In this document: positions 10,442 through 22,104 of the stretch, piece by piece
How positions within the stretch are numbered: the first letter of the stretch is position 1
Layout of the letters: each line of letters opens with the position of its first letter
Source of the DNA: Clostridia bacterium UC5.1-1D2
Lineage (GTDB): Bacteria > Bacillota > Clostridia > Lachnospirales > Lachnospiraceae
Direction: 5' to 3'
NCBI GenBank assembly: GCA_001304855.1
Contig: BBZN01000004.1
Location: forward strand, 62,001-126,000
Length of the DNA stretch: 64,000 nt
Translations under genes and position numbers: made by a program
Notes under the pieces: generated by a model
What the model was told of the DNA's origin: nothing
The model's input: the letters and a program-made list of their open reading frames with translations, nothing else
The model's database searches: none

Positions 10442-12199
10442 AAAAGCCCCTTTGACAAAAGATAAAAGCAGGGAAACCCTGAAACGGATTCTGAATTATA
10501 TTAAACAGTATAAATGGGCGGTTGTTTGTTCGCTGATACTGGCGATGATTACCGTTGCCCTGACTCTGTATGTGCCCATTCTTATCGGCCGGGCTGTGGA
10601 TCGGGCGGCTGCCCAGGGTCAGGTGGATTTTCAGGGCGTGGCAAAGATTATAGGGCAGATTCTGACGGCTGTGGGCCTGACTGCTTTATCTCAATGGCTG
10701 ATGAACCATATTAACAATACAATTACCTACCGGGTTGTGATGGATATCCGTACGAAGGCCTTTGACCATGTGGAGAAGCTGCCCTTAAGTTATCTGGACG
10801 CCCACCTTCAGGGGATATTATCAGCCGGATGATTGCGGATGTAGACCAGTTTTCCGAAGGCCTGCTGATGGGCTTTACACAGCTGTTTACAGGAATTATG
10901 ACCATTGGAGGCACCCTCCTTTTTATGGCTTCCATTAATCCTCTCATTACGGTTGTGGTTGTGCTTCTGACGCCCATCTCCCTGTTTGTGGCCAGTTTTA
11001 TTGCAAAAAAGACATTTACCATGTTCAGGCATCAGTCGGAGACAAGGGGGGAGCTGACTGCTCTTACAGACGAGATGCTGGGAAATATGAAGATCCTTCA
11101 GGCCTTCGGATACCAGAAGGAGGCCCAGGCCCGCTTTGAGGAGATCAACGGCCGTCTGGAGGGATACAGCCTGCGGGCTACATTTTTCTCATCCATCACC
11201 AATCCCGCCACCCGGTTTGTCAACAGTGTGGTTTATGCGGCTGTTGGAATTACAGGCGCTTACGGCGTGATTCGGGGCTTTATGACAGTAGGGCAGCTGA
11301 CCAGCTTTTTGAGCTATGCAAACCAGTATACAAAGCCTTTTAATGAAATTTCCGGCGTAGTGACGGAGCTTCAGAACGCCCTGGCGTCTGCGGCCCGGGT
11401 TTTTGAGCTTATAGATGAGGAAGTGATTCTCCAGGATAAGACGGATGCTGTGGAGCTGAAAGATGTGAAAGGAAAGGTGGAGCTTCAGAACGTAAGCTTT
11501 TCCTACGCGCCTGACCAGAGGCTCATTGAGAATTTTAACCTGGCTGTGGAGCCGGGACAGAGGGTGGCCATCGTAGGGCCCACAGGCTGTGGAAAGACTA
11601 CCATTATCAACCTTCTCATGCGGTTCTATGATGTGAAATCAGGAGCTGTTAAGGTGGAGGACAGGGACATCCGGGACGTGACAAGAAAGAGCCTTCGGAC
11701 CAACTATGGAATGGTTTTGCAGGAAACCTGGCTTAAATCAGGGACTATACGTGAAAACATTGCTTATGGACGGCCGGAGGCCTCTGAGGAAGCCATTATC
11801 CAGGCGGCAAAGGAAGCGCACGCCCACGGATTTATCATGCGCATGCCCCAGGGCTATGACACGCCTATTGGGGAGGACGGGGGCAATCTGTCCCAGGGGC
11901 AGAAGCAGCTTCTCTGCATTGCAAGAGTTATGCTCTGCCTTCCTCCTATGCTGATACTGGACGAGGCCACCTCCTCCATCGACACGAGGACGGAGCTGCG
12001 GGTGCAGAAGGCTTTTGCCAGAATGATGGAGGGGAGAACCAGCTTTATCGTGGCTCACCGTTTGTCCACAATCAAAGAGGCGGATGTGATACTTGTGATG
12101 AAGGACGGAAAGATACTGGAGAAAGGGCGGCACGAGGAGCTTCTTGCAGGAAATGGATTTTATGCGGAATTGTATAACAGCCAGTTTGCAAAAGCATGA
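10431..12199 (+). CDS. ABC exporter half-transporter, second subunit
   Basis: Partner subunit of the preceding ABC protein, starting inside its last codons (ATG 10431), so the two are translationally coupled. Transmembrane domain about residues 25-320, then the nucleotide-binding domain with Walker A GPTGCGKTT, signature NLSQGQKQ, and Walker B ILDEATSSID with the catalytic glutamate that the partner lacks. One C is missing near 10812; restoring it gives YLDAHPSGDIISRMIADVD. Repaired length is about 590 residues. Together the pair resembles the BmrC/BmrD or LmrC/LmrD class of exporters; the exported compound cannot be told. Confidence 0.9.
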
Positions 12200-12342
12200 G
12201 GTTGGTTTTGCTGTTTTAACAGAAGCTGCACAGATAAAATATAACAGAATGTTTATAAAATTTTAGCAGACAATAAACTTCCGTTTATGTATAATAACAT
12301 TTGTAACCTAATTTCAAACATTTAAAGGAGGAATATCAATCA

Positions 12343-13679
12343 ATGGAATCTGACCCTCAAGCGGCCAATATTCTGTTACAAATCACCATTCTTGTCATAC
12401 TGACCATTATCAATGCCTTTTTCGCGGGATCTGAGATGGCGGTGGTATCTGTAAACAAGAACAAAATTCACCGCCTGGCGGATCAGGGCAATAGAAATGC
12501 GGCCTGATTGAACGGCTGATGGAGGACTCTACCGTATTCTTATCCACCATTCAGGTAGCGATCACTCTGGCCGGCTTCTTCTCCAGTGCGTCGGCGGCTA
12601 CAGGCATTGCCCAGGTTCTGGCAGTGAGGATGGCGGAGCTGAACATACCATACAGCCAGGCGGCTGCAGGTTTTGTGGTAACGATTATTCTGGCTTATTT
12701 CAACCTGGTGTTCGGAGAACTGGTGCCCAAACGTGTGGCTCTCCAGAAGGCGGAGGCCTTCAGCCTTTTCTGCGTCCGGCCCATTTACCGCATATCACGG
12801 ATAATGAACCCCTTTATCCGGCTGCTTTCCCTCTCGACCAGCGGATTTCTAAAGCTTATCGGTATGCATAATGAAACCCTGGAGGCTGAGGTGTCGGAGG
12901 AAGAGATTAAGTCCATGCTGGAAACCGGCAGTGAGAGCGGTGTGTTTAACGATATCGAGAAGGAGATGATAACGTCGATCTTTTCCTTTGATGACAAGCG
13001 GGCCAAAGAAGTTATGGTGCCAAGGCAGGATATGGTTGTGATAGACGGGGAGGACCCACTGGAATCATATATAGACGAGATTCTTCAATCCAGACACGGA
13101 AGAATTCCGGTGTATGAGGGAGAGATTGATAACATAATCGGCATTCTGTCCGTCAGTGATCTGATGATTCAGGCCAGAAAGCAGTCTTTTCATGACATAG
13201 ATATACGCCCATTTCTGAAGCGGCCTTTCTTTGTTCCTGAGAACCGCAGAACAGATGTGCTTTTCAGGGAAATGCAGAAGAGCAAGACAAAGCTGGCTAT
13301 TCTCATCGACGAATACGGAGGCGTGTCTGGAATGGTGACGCTGGAGGATTTGATCGAGGAGATCGTGGGAGAGATCCATGACGAGTACGAGGAGGCGGAG
13401 CCGGAATTTGTTGAGGTGATACCTCACAATACGTATCTGGTATCGGGAGGAATTTCCATATTTGATTTAAATGAGGAGCTTCATTTGAAAATAGACAGCA
13501 TCTGCGACAGGCTGTCCGGCTATCTTATGGAGCAGCTGGGATATATACCAAACCCGGAACAGCTCCCCTTATCCCTGTCCACACCGGAGGCGGACTATGA
13601 GATAGAAGCCATGGAGGACAGGGTTATCAGCCGGGTGAAGCTGGTGCTGAAAGAAGGAAAGAAAAAAAGCGTGGAATGA
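12343..13679 (+). CDS. CNNM/CorC-family protein with CBS pair (hemolysin-like)
   Basis: Membrane protein of the CNNM/CorC (HlyC/TlyC) family, linked in the literature to Mg2+/Co2+ transport or tolerance; the name hemolysin is historical. ATG 12343 follows AAAGGAGGAATATC. Domains: DUF21 membrane region with about three to four helices (residues 1-200), a CBS pair (about 210-340, including MVPRQDMVVID and HGRIPVYEGEIDNIIGIL), and the C-terminal CorC/HlyC transporter-associated domain (about 355-440). One C is missing near 12504, splitting GNRNAALIERLMED. A -10-like TATAAT lies near 12291. A terminator follows. Confidence 0.88.
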
Positions 13680-13699
13680 GATAACAAAGAATAGAATTG

Positions 13700-13733
13700 A
13701 ACCGGCCGCAAATAAGTATACGGCCGGTTTTTG
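13700..13733. terminator. Bidirectional terminator between convergent genes
   Basis: AACCGGCCG (13700-13708) pairs with CGGCCGGTT (13721-13729), followed by TTT. It lies between the plus-strand CorC-family gene and the minus-strand symporter and probably serves the former, perhaps both. Confidence 0.8.
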
Positions 13734-13739
13734 CAGCTT

Positions 13740-15184
13740 TTATGAGGGTAAATCATCCACCAGAGGAATCGGCGTTTCGTCCCGCTGGTCCAGATGATTC
13801 AGATAATATTTTGTATCCTTCACAATTACATCGGACAGGAGGAGAACCGCTATCAGGTTAGGAATCGCCATGAGGGCGTTGAGGGTATCTGCAATGTCCC
13901 ACACCAGTTCCAGCTGAATCACAGGTGCAATAATAAGTACGATAATCCATGCCAGGCGGTAGGGAAGGAGCCCTTTTTTGCCCATAAGGTATTCCAGGCA
14001 GCGCTCGCATAGTAGGACCACCCAAGGATGGTAGAGTAAGCGAAGGTGATAATGCCTATAATAAGAATCGGCTGGCCTATGTAGGGAATCAGGCTGAAGG
14101 CGGCATTTGTCAGTTCGCCGCCTGAAAGGCTGGTTACGCTGATAGAGTCGTGTCCGATGATGCTGCTTACCAGGACAAGGCCGGTCATGAGGCATACCAC
14201 AACCGTATCCCAGAATGTGCCTGTGGCGGATACCAGAGCCTGGCGCACCGGGTTTCTTGTCTGGGCCGCGGCTGCCACGATGGGAGCGGAACCCATGCCG
14301 GATTCATTGGAGAAGAGGCCTCTGGCGATACCGTAGCGGGCAGACATCATGATGCCTGTCCCCACCAGGCCGCCTGCGATGGAGCGGACCTCTGTGAAGG
14401 CGCTTCGGAAAATAATGGAAAACGTCTCTCCCAGAAAGCTGCGGTTGATACAGAGGATGACGATACAGCCCACCACATAGAAGAATGCCATAAAAGGCAC
14501 CAGCTTTTCACAGACTCTGGCAATGGACTTGACGCCGCCGAAGATGACCAGACAGGTGACGGCTCCTGTGGCAAACCCCACTGCCATGCTGATTATCCAG
14601 GGATAGGCTTCCAGAAGATTTTTAAATGAGGAGGTGCCTGACATGACCGCAGGAACCACATTGCTGTTTACAATGCTGGAGATGGCGTTAACCTGTACAC
14701 CGCAGCCGATGCCGAAAGAGGTGAGGGTTCCCAGGACTGCAAAGGTGACGCCCAGCCACTTCATATGAAGGCCTCTCTCCAGCGCGTACATGGCGCCTCC
14801 CAGCATGGTGCCGTCCTTTGTGCGGACTCTGTATTTTACAGCGATCAGGGATTCTCCGTATTTGGTGGCAATGCCGAAGACGCCGGTGAGCCAGCACCAC
14901 AGCACAGCGCCCGGACCGCCCAGAGCCACGGCAGTGCCCACGCCGATGATATTGCCGGTGCCGATGGTGGAGGCCAGCGCTGTGGTGAGAGCGGCAAATT
15001 GGCTGATGTCCCCGTGGGAATCCGGATCTTTTGTTACAGAGAGGCGGATCCCGGTAAAGGTTTTCCTCTGTATAAATCCGGTGCGGACCGTGAGGAAAAG
15101 GTGGGTGCCAAAGAGAAGGGCGATCATGGGAATGCCCCAGAGGTAATCATTGATAGTTGTTATGATGGTATTTACAAGCTCCAT
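13740..15184 (-). CDS. Sodium:alanine/glycine symporter (AGCS family)
   Basis: Inner-membrane Na+-coupled small neutral amino acid transporter of the AGCS family (AlsT/AgcS-like). The protein has about 480 residues with ten or more hydrophobic helices; family segments visible include GTHLFLTVRTGFIQ, ALASTIGTGNIIGVGTA, NESGMGSAPIVAAAAQT and FAYSTILGWSYY. One G is missing near 14007 (minus strand TATGGCGAG reads TATGCGAG), which divides the C-terminal 90 residues from the rest; the repaired reading ends TAA at 13740-13742. Start ATG 15184 follows GGGGGACACC. ychF ends 46 bases upstream on the same strand. Confidence 0.9.
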
Positions 15185-15229
15185 ATTGGTGTCCCCCTGT
15201 TGATTGGATAAAATAATATGAATACCCCT

Positions 15230-16324
15230 TTATACGTTGAACCGGAACAGAACCACATCCCCGTCTCTCATAACATATTCTTTGCCCTCTGAACGAACCA
15301 GCCCCTTTTCCTTGGCGGCCGCCATACTGCCGCAGTTCATCAGATCGTCATAGTTCACTACCTCCGCGCGATGAAGCCCCGCTCGAAATCACTGTGAATC
15401 TTCCCTGCCGCCTGAGGCGCCTTTGTGCCTGCTTTGATGGTCCATGCGCGGCTCTCCTGGGGGCCTGCCGTGAGATAGCTCATAAGGCCCAGAATACGGT
15501 AGCTGGCTGCGATGAGCTTTTCAAGACCTGATTCCGTAAGGCCCAGATCGTCCAGGAACATAGACTTTTCCTCGTCGTCCAGCTCTGCCAGCTCCTGCTC
15601 GATCTCTGCGCAGATTACAAACACCTCGCAGCTGTTCTCTGCCGCGAATCTGCGGACTGCCTGCACGCAGGTATTGTCGCTCCGTCGTTTGCAAGGTCGC
15701 TCTCCGCCACATTGGCTGCGAAGATGACGGGTTTCCAGGTAAGGAGCGTCAGGGTATTGATGAATTCAGCGTATCCTCATCTTCCGCCTCAAAACTCCGG
15801 GCCAGCCTGCCTTCCTCCAGGTGTTCCTTTAAAGCTTTTAAAAGCTCCACCTCTTTAGCAAGTTCCTTATTGTTGAAAGCGCCTTTGGACTGCTTGGCAA
15901 TCCGGCGTTCAAGTATCTCGATGTCAGAGAAGATCAGCTCCAGGTTAATAGTCTCAATATCCCGCAGAGGATCTACACTGCCGTCCACATGAATTACGTT
16001 GGGATCATCAAAGCAGCGGACAACATGCACAATGGCGTCCACCTCGCGGATATTGGATAAAAACTGGTTGCCGAGCCCCTCGCCTTTGGACGCGCCTTTT
16101 ACCAGTCCGGCGATATCCACAAATTCAATGACGGCCGGAGTGGTTTTCTCGGAATTGTACATGGCAGTCAGCTTGTCCAGACGCTCATCGGGGACAGGCA
16201 CTACTCCTACGTTGGGATCAATGGTACAGAAAGGATAGTTGGCAGATTCCGCCCCTGCCTTTGTCAGCGAATTGAAAAGGGTGCTTTTACCGACATTTGG
16301 GAGTCCTACGATACCTAATTTCAT
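15230..16324 (-). CDS. ychF: Redox-regulated ATPase YchF (OLA1 family)
   Basis: Ribosome-associated TRAFAC-class P-loop protein that prefers ATP over GTP. ATG 16324 opens [18 protein letters not shown] (G1); G3 is [14 protein letters not shown]; the altered G4 characteristic of YchF is seen as NVAESD (minus strand, about 15700). A coiled-coil insert and a C-terminal TGS domain (ending in [10 protein letters not shown]) complete a protein of about 365 residues. Three one-base losses near 15768 (T), 15684 (A) and 15369 (C) split it; each repair restores family sequence, for example [21 protein letters not shown] highly conserved housekeeping gene broken three times argues for sequence error. 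Confidence 0.93.
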
Positions 16325-16508
16325 GTGATTACCTTCCTATCTAAATGTAATTTTATGACTGTAAATTGCATGGTATGTCTTCTTATTTTAGTACAGCCTT
16401 ATTATCATATCATAAAACCCCTGGAAATAAAAGAGTAAAATAGAATTGCTTTTTAGGTTGGTTCGGGGTAAAATGGGTAAGAATCTTAAGAGTGGAAGGA
16501 GTATGCTT

Positions 16509-17379
16509 ATGGAAGCAGCAGCTGGAGCAGATTTAAGCTTTGTAAATCTGGGAATTACCATACAGAATCTGCCGAATCACATTACTGTGTTTGGCTTTCG
16601 CATTGCGTTTTACGGGATTATTATAGGATTGGGGATGCTGGCCGGTATGGCGGTGGCCTTTTCCGATGCCAGACGCAGAGGGCAGGATCCGGATGTTTAT
16701 CTGGATTTTGCTATTTACGCTATTTTCTTTTCTATCCTGGGGGCGCGGCTCTATTATGTGATATTTGCCTGGGAGGATTATAAGGACAACCTGCTGCAGA
16801 TATTTAACCTGCGGGCAGGAGGTCTTGCCATCTACGGCGGCGTCATCGGAGCTGCGTTGACATTGATCGTGTTTACAAGGAGGAGGAAGCAGTCTTTTTT
16901 TCCATGGCGGACAGCGGTGTCCTTGGGCTGATCACGGGACAGATCATCGGGCGGTGGGGAACTTTTTCAACTGCGAGGCATTCGGCGGCTATACGGATAA
17001 TCTTTTTGCCATGCGTATCAAAAAGAGCCTGGTAAATCCCTCTATGATATCCGCGCAGCTTGCGGAGCATGAGATAGTGGAAAACGGCATTGCCTATATA
17101 CAGGTGCATCCCACTTTTTTCTATGAATCCATGTGGAACCTGGGAGTGCTGGCATTCATGCTCTGGTACAGGAAACACAAAAAGTTCGATGGGGAGATGC
17201 TCTGGATTTATTTTCTGGGCTATGGCCTGGGGCGCGTCTGGATAGAGGGCCTGCGCACAGATCAGCTGAAGCTTCCGGGAACCGGATTCGCGGTGTCCCA
17301 GTTGTTGTCCGCCGTCCTGGTGGCAGTCTCTGCCGGGGTAATCTGTTACCGGCGCAGGCGTCTGGAAAAGGAGAAGTAA
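16509..17379 (+). CDS. lgt: Prolipoprotein diacylglyceryl transferase
   Basis: Integral membrane enzyme that moves diacylglycerol from phosphatidylglycerol to the lipobox cysteine of prelipoproteins. Seven hydrophobic helices are visible; signature segments are IYGGVIGA, the GRWGNFFNCEAFGG motif and HPTFFYESMWNL. ATG 16509 is preferred because GGAAGGA lies eight bases upstream; ATG 16503 is too close to it. Two one-base losses interrupt the gene, a T in the run at 16895-16901 and an A near 16961; the repair restores MADSGVLGLITGQIIGRWGNFFN. It stands alone between ychF (divergent) and the dcw cluster. Confidence 0.92.
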
Positions 17380-17442
17380 GCAGGGGGAGGCAAGGAAAAA
17401 ACCACATTTTGTATAGAACAGAGGTTCCCTGCCATATGTAGA

Positions 17443-17480
17443 GGCAGCTGCAAAAAACATTGCAGCCGCCTTATTTTTTT
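17443..17480 (+). terminator. Terminator after lgt
   Basis: GGCAGCTGCA (17443-17452) pairs with TGCAGCCGCC (17461-17470), followed by TTATTTTTTT. It separates lgt from the mraZ promoter. Confidence 0.85.
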
Positions 17481-17509
17481 ACGATTTTTTTAAGAAATCC
17501 GTAAAATCC

Positions 17510-17538
17510 TTGCCATTTCCCAGAATCTATACTATTAT
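17510..17538 (+). promoter_or_regulatory. Promoter of the mraZ/dcw cluster
   Basis: TTGCCA (17510-17515) and TATTAT (17533-17538) are 17 bases apart. The MraZ-box array begins eight bases after the -10 box, at the expected transcription start, so bound MraZ would block initiation or clearance. Confidence 0.7.
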
Positions 17539-17545
17539 GGACATA

Positions 17546-17602
17546 CAAGTGGTAGAAAGTGGTGCAAAGTGGTAGAGGATGGTTGTTAAGTGGATGAAGT
17601 GG
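17546..17602 (+). promoter_or_regulatory. MraZ operator: tandem AAAGTGGT boxes
   Basis: Three adjacent ten-base direct repeats CAAGTGGTAG, AAAGTGGTGC, AAAGTGGTAG (17546-17575), then two further AAGTGG copies nine bases apart at 17588 and 17597. MraZ is a ring-shaped oligomer known to bind short direct repeats with regular spacing upstream of its own gene. The ten-base period puts the first three boxes on one face of the helix. The remaining bases to mraZ at 17678 are a leader with no other feature seen. Confidence 0.75.
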
Positions 17603-17677
17603 GGGTTTCGGATCCCCCGCAGTCATCCGGCAAGATGAATCTTCAGGTACACCATAGGACAGGGCAGGTGATAAGTT

Positions 17678-18103
17678 ATGTTCATGGGTGAGTACAATCA
17701 TACAGTAGACGCGAAGGGACGGCTTATCGTCCCTTCAAAATTCAGAGAGCAGTTAGGCGAAGAATTCGTTGTTACGAAAGGCCTTGATAACTGCCTTTTT
17801 GTGTATGAGAATTCAGAATGGGCCGCCCTGGAAGAAAAACTTCGCACTCTGCCTCTTACAAACACTGCCGGACGTAAGTTTTCGCGTTTCCTTCTGGCAG
17901 GAGCTACCACCTGTGAAGTAGACAAGCAGGGAAGAATCCTCCTTCCGGCCATTTTAAGAGAGTTTGCCGGAATTGAGAAAGATGCGGTACTGGTGGGTGT
18001 GGGAAGCCGGATTGAAATCTGGAGCAAGGATAAGTGGCTTGCAGCCAACACCTTTGATGATATGGAAGAGATTGCAGAGCACATGGAAGGTTTGGGAATT
18101 TAA
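17678..18103 (+). CDS. mraZ: Transcriptional regulator MraZ
   Basis: DNA-binding regulator and first gene of the dcw cluster; represses its own operon in bacteria studied. 141 residues with two SpoVT/AbrB-like halves, each with the DxxxR motif (DAKGR at the N-terminal half, DKQGR in the second). ATG 17678 ([16 protein letters not shown]) is the usual family start and follows GGCAGGTGAT. The stop overlaps the rsmH start by one base. An array of MraZ boxes lies about 75-130 bases upstream, consistent with autoregulation. Confidence 0.96.
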   Translation: MFMGEYNHTVDAKGRLIVPSKFREQLGEEFVVTKGLDNCLFVYENSEWAALEEKLRTLPLTNTAGRKFSRFLLAGATTCEVDKQGRILLPAILREFAGIEKDAVLVGVGSRIEIWSKDKWLAANTFDDMEEIAEHMEGLGI

Positions 18104-19056
18104 TGGATGAAAACGCATTCGGACACAAATCCGTACTATTATATGAAACAGTGGGGAGCTTAAATATCAAGCCAAACGGCTGCTACGTGGACGGAACACT
18201 GGGAGGCGGCGGACATGCCTATGAAGTGTGCAAGCGCCTGGGAGGCGGACGGCTCATCGGAATTGATCAGGATGCAGACGCCATCGCCGCCGCAGAAGAG
18301 CGGCTGAAACCTTTCTGCGATAAGGTAACCATTGTGAGAAGCAATTATGAGAACATCCAGAATGTACTGAAGGAGCTGGGAGTACCGAAGGCGGACGGCA
18401 TTTATCTGGATTTGGGAGTGTCCTCCTATCAGCTGGACACGGCCTCAAGAGGCTTTACCTACAGGGAAGAGGACGCGCCCCTGGATATGAGGATGGACCA
18501 GAGAAATGAAACCACGGCTGCAGACATTGTGAACAACTACGATGAGATGGAGCTGTACCGGATTATCAGAGATTACGGGGAAGATAATTTTGCAAAGAAC
18601 ATAGCAAAGCATATTGTGAGAGCCCGGGAGAAGCATCCCATAGAGACTGCAGGGGAGCTGACGGAGATTATAAAAGCAGCCATCCCGGCCAAGGTAAGGG
18701 CTACGGGCGGACACCCGGCAAAGCGGACCTTCCAGGCCATACGGATCGAACTGAACCAGGAGCTGGCCGTATTGGAACGCTCCATAGACGCTATGATTGA
18801 GCTTCTGAATCCCGGAGGACGGCTGAGCATTATTACTTTCCACTCCCTGGAGGACAGAATTGTAAAGACCCGGTTTAAAAACAGTGAAAACCCATGTATC
18901 TGCCCCAGGGAATTTCCCGTCTGTGTCTGCGGCAGAAAGAGCAGGGGAAAGGTTGTGACGAGAAAGCCTATTCTCCCCTCGGAGGAAGAACTCGCAGTAA
19001 ACAGCCGTTCCAAGAGCGCAAAGCTGAGGGTGTTTGAACGGGGAGAAGAGGATTAA
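18103..19056 (+). CDS. rsmH: 16S rRNA m4C1402 methyltransferase RsmH
   Basis: SAM-dependent enzyme that N4-methylates C1402 of 16S rRNA (formerly MraW). 317 residues, normal length. The SAM-binding motif [13 protein letters not shown] is near the N-terminus, [10 protein letters not shown] and [15 protein letters not shown] follow, and the C-terminus has [11 protein letters not shown] and the cysteine segment [12 protein letters not shown]. Start ATG 18103 overlaps the mraZ stop by one base, so the genes are coupled. No frame break. Confidence 0.97.
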   Translation: MDENAFGHKSVLLYETVGSLNIKPNGCYVDGTLGGGGHAYEVCKRLGGGRLIGIDQDADAIAAAEERLKPFCDKVTIVRSNYENIQNVLKELGVPKADGIYLDLGVSSYQLDTASRGFTYREEDAPLDMRMDQRNETTAADIVNNYDEMELYRIIRDYGEDNFAKNIAKHIVRAREKHPIETAGELTEIIKAAIPAKVRATGGHPAKRTFQAIRIELNQELAVLERSIDAMIELLNPGGRLSIITFHSLEDRIVKTRFKNSENPCICPREFPVCVCGRKSRGKVVTRKPILPSEEELAVNSRSKSAKLRVFERGEED

Positions 19057-19139
19057 AAGCGGGATTTAACTAAGGATACAAGCTTAAGGGACAAAGGATA
19101 GCAGGATATTCATTTTTTAAGGGAGGAGGATAGGGTTTT

Positions 19140-19681
19140 ATGGCTGCAAGAGCACAAGCGCCGTCAGGGCGTACCAACAGACAAAAGACAAACCGGCCCC
19201 CATACGGCAGCGCTTATATGCATGGGACGGCAGCGCCAAAGCTGGAGCCTCAGGCAGTTCCGTCACCGGAGAGACGGCCGGGAAGACCGGCGCAGAAGCC
19301 GGCTGACAGGCGGTCGGTACGTACCAGCCACAGGATCCGGCGTAATCAGGAACGGGCTATGTATATGGACCTTCCATATGTGATTATGCTGACCATAGCG
19401 TCAGTCTTTACCTTATACCTCTGTATAAACTATCTCCATGTCCAGTCCTCCATCACAGCGAGGATGCACAATATAGAGCGGCTGGAATCCCGGCTGGAGC
19501 AGCTTAAGGCGGAGAATGACGCGCTGGAAACAAGCATCAATACAAGTGTGGATTTAAATAAGATCTATGAGATCGCCACCAAGGAACTGGGGATGGTTTA
19601 TGCCCAGAAAACCAGGTTTTATTGTATGACAAGACAGAAAGCGAGTATGTAAGACAGTATGAAGACATCCCGGAATACTAA
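19140..19681 (+). CDS. ftsL: FtsL-like division protein
   Basis: Predicted bitopic septal protein in the position of FtsL between rsmH and the PBPs. ATG 19140 follows AAGGGAGGAGG. A basic, proline-rich cytoplasmic N-terminus (about 1-75) is followed by one membrane segment (VIMLTIASVFTLYLCINYL, about 80-98) and a coiled coil (about 105-150) typical of FtsL/DivIC. An A is missing near 19610; repaired, the C-terminus reads VLLYDKTESEYVRQYEDIPEY and ends at 19681, overlapping the next gene by 23 bases. The family diverges strongly in sequence, so the call rests on topology and position. Confidence 0.8.
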
Positions 19682-22052
19682 CCCCAAAGGCCGCCGCGAT
19701 TCCTCAGGAGGCGGCGGCTCACGGGACGGCATAAACACAAGAGGAAAATACTTTTATCCCAAGTATCTGCAGGAAAAGCTGGCAATCACCGTTCTGGTGA
19801 TTACGCTGGCTTTATTTGCTTTAATTCTGGTGCTCTACCGGATTATCAGGGATAACAATGAACAATATAATAAAATCGTCCTCACTCAAAGGCAGCAGGA
19901 GTATGAAAGCCGCACGCTGCCCTACCGGAGAGGAGATATTGTGGATCGCAACGGAACCTATCTTGCCACCAGCGAGAAGGTGTATAACCTGATCCTTGAT
20001 CCCAGGCTGATTATGTCCAGTCCTGAGAATTACCTGGAACCTACCATTCAGGCGCTTGTGGAGGCCTTTGGCTATGACAGGGGAGAACTGCAAAATCTCA
20101 TTGACGAGAGGAAAACCAGCGCTTATGTGAAATATAACAAAGGACGTCAGCTTACCTATGAACAGAGAACCGCCTTTGAACAGCTTGTCAAAGATACCAA
20201 TACGGCTTACAGTAAAAGTGAAAACGATGGGGAGGCCAAGAAGCGGGTTAAAGGGGTCTGGTTTGAGGAAGAGTACAAGCGGATCTATCCTTATAATTCC
20301 CTGGCCTGCAATGTGATTGGATTTACCAGTGCAGACGGCGCAGCGGGAACCGGTGGAATCGAGCAGTATTACAACAGCAGCCTTATGGGGGTAAACGGGC
20401 GGGAGTACGGTTATCTGGATGCAGATTCCAATCTGGAGGGGGTGGTGAAGCCTGCCACCAACGGGAAAACCATCGTTTCCACCATCGACGTCAATGTACA
20501 GAATATACTCCAAAAATATATCAATGAATGGCAGACTACTGTGGGAAGCCGCATAACTGCAGCCGTGGCCATGGATCCCAGAACCGGAGAAATTCTGGCT
20601 ATGGGCAGCAGCAATGTCTTTGACTTAAACAATCCCAGAGATGTGAGCGGGTTTACAGAGGCGGAGCTGATGGAGCTGGGAACAAAGGAAGCAGCAGCTG
20701 TATACAAAAGGAAAAATGACGGAGCAGTGATAACCGAGGATCAGGTCTTTGATCATTTCAGCAGAGAGGATGTCCTCTCCTACGGCCAGCAGGTGGCGTG
20801 GAATCAGATATGGAGAAATTTCTGCGTCAGCGATACCTATGAACCAGGTTCTCCCTCCAAGATATTTACAGTGGCGGCAGCGCTGGAGGAAGGCGTGCTG
20901 GGCAAGGATGAATCCTTTGAGTGCGGAGGATTTCTCCATGTGGCAGACAGGGATATTTTCTGCGTTAACCGGTACGGACACGGTACTCTGACGGTACAGG
21001 AGTCTCTGATGTACTCCTGCAACGTCTGTATGATGCGGATTTCTCAGCGTTTGGGACGGGATAAATTCAGCAAATACATGGAGCTTTTCGGATTTGGCGA
21101 CAAGACCGGAATCGATCTGCCCGGCGAAGCCGATACCAGCGGCCTTGTATACAAAGCCGACAACATGGGCCCTACGGATCTGGCAACCAACTCTTTTGGG
21201 CAGAACTATAACTGTACCATGGTACAGATGGCAGCGGCTTTCTGTTCTGTTATAAATGGCGGCTCCTACTATGAACCCCATGTGGTGAAGCAGATACTGA
21301 ATGAACAGGGGTCTGTTGTGGAGAAGAAGGATCCGGTTCTGGTGAGGGAAACCGTATCCCAGTCCACTTCAGATTTCCTCAATGAAACCATGTTCCGAAC
21401 CGTGGAGGAGGGAACAGGAAAAGTGGCCCAGGTCTCAGGGTATGAGGTGGGGGAAAGACAGGAACGGCGGAGCGTCAGCCGCGCTCCGAGAAAAATTATC
21501 TGGTATCCTTCGCAGGTTACGCTCCGGTGGAGGATCCTCAGATATTTGTGTATGTAGTGATTGACATACCCAACTACCCGCCTGGACCTATGCAGGCCCA
21601 CAGCTCCTATGCCAGCGCCATTTTCTCAAAGATTATGACGGAGCTCTGCCCTATCTGAATGTATTTCCCGCAGCGGATCTTCCGGAATCTGAGAGCGCCG
21701 GTGAGAGCCAGCCTTCTCCTGAGGGAATTAACGAACCTGAGACTGGGAGCGGTGAGGAGACGGAGGAAGCCGGGGAGGCGGAATCTGAGACACATGTACA
21801 GCGCCAGACGGACGAATATATCGTGGGAGATCCGGGTGACGATACAGGCAGCGGCGTGCCTGACGCAGTGCCCACAGACCCCAACCGTCCTGAAGGCCCG
21901 TCGGCGGATCCTCTAAAGACCGGCAATGACCGGCCTTCTGCAGAAGAACAGCCCGGAGGCAATGTGCCGGAGGAGAGACGCTCCCTCTATGCCGTCCCCG
22001 GGCGGGGGAACCATCGAGGCTCATCCGGGAACCGGATGAGAAAGAGACATAA
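19659..22052 (+). CDS. ftsI: Class B penicillin-binding protein (FtsI/PBP2-like), first of two
   Basis: Septal peptidoglycan transpeptidase candidate. ATG 19659 starts inside the end of ftsL. One N-terminal membrane anchor (LAITVLVITLALFALILVLY), a PBP dimerisation domain, then the transpeptidase domain with SxxK as SPSK (YEPGSPSKIF, about 20838), SxN as SCN (about 21016) and KTG as GKTGTAE (about 21455). After the catalytic domain comes a long acidic, Pro/Glu-rich tail of about 130 residues. A G is lost near 21453, one base near 21645 and one near 22005; with the last repair the tail ends REPDEKET at 22052. Without it the reading would run to 22080. The exact tail end is therefore less sure than the rest. 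Confidence 0.88.
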
Positions 22053-22104
22053 AATGGGCCCGGCTCCAATATATTATTAACAATGATGGACGCCGGAGAC
22101 GCTC

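Noticed and set aside
19821-20513. 230-codon minus-strand frame inside the first PBP gene
   Set aside because: Composition and position show it to be the antisense shadow of ftsI; the plus strand has the conserved domains.
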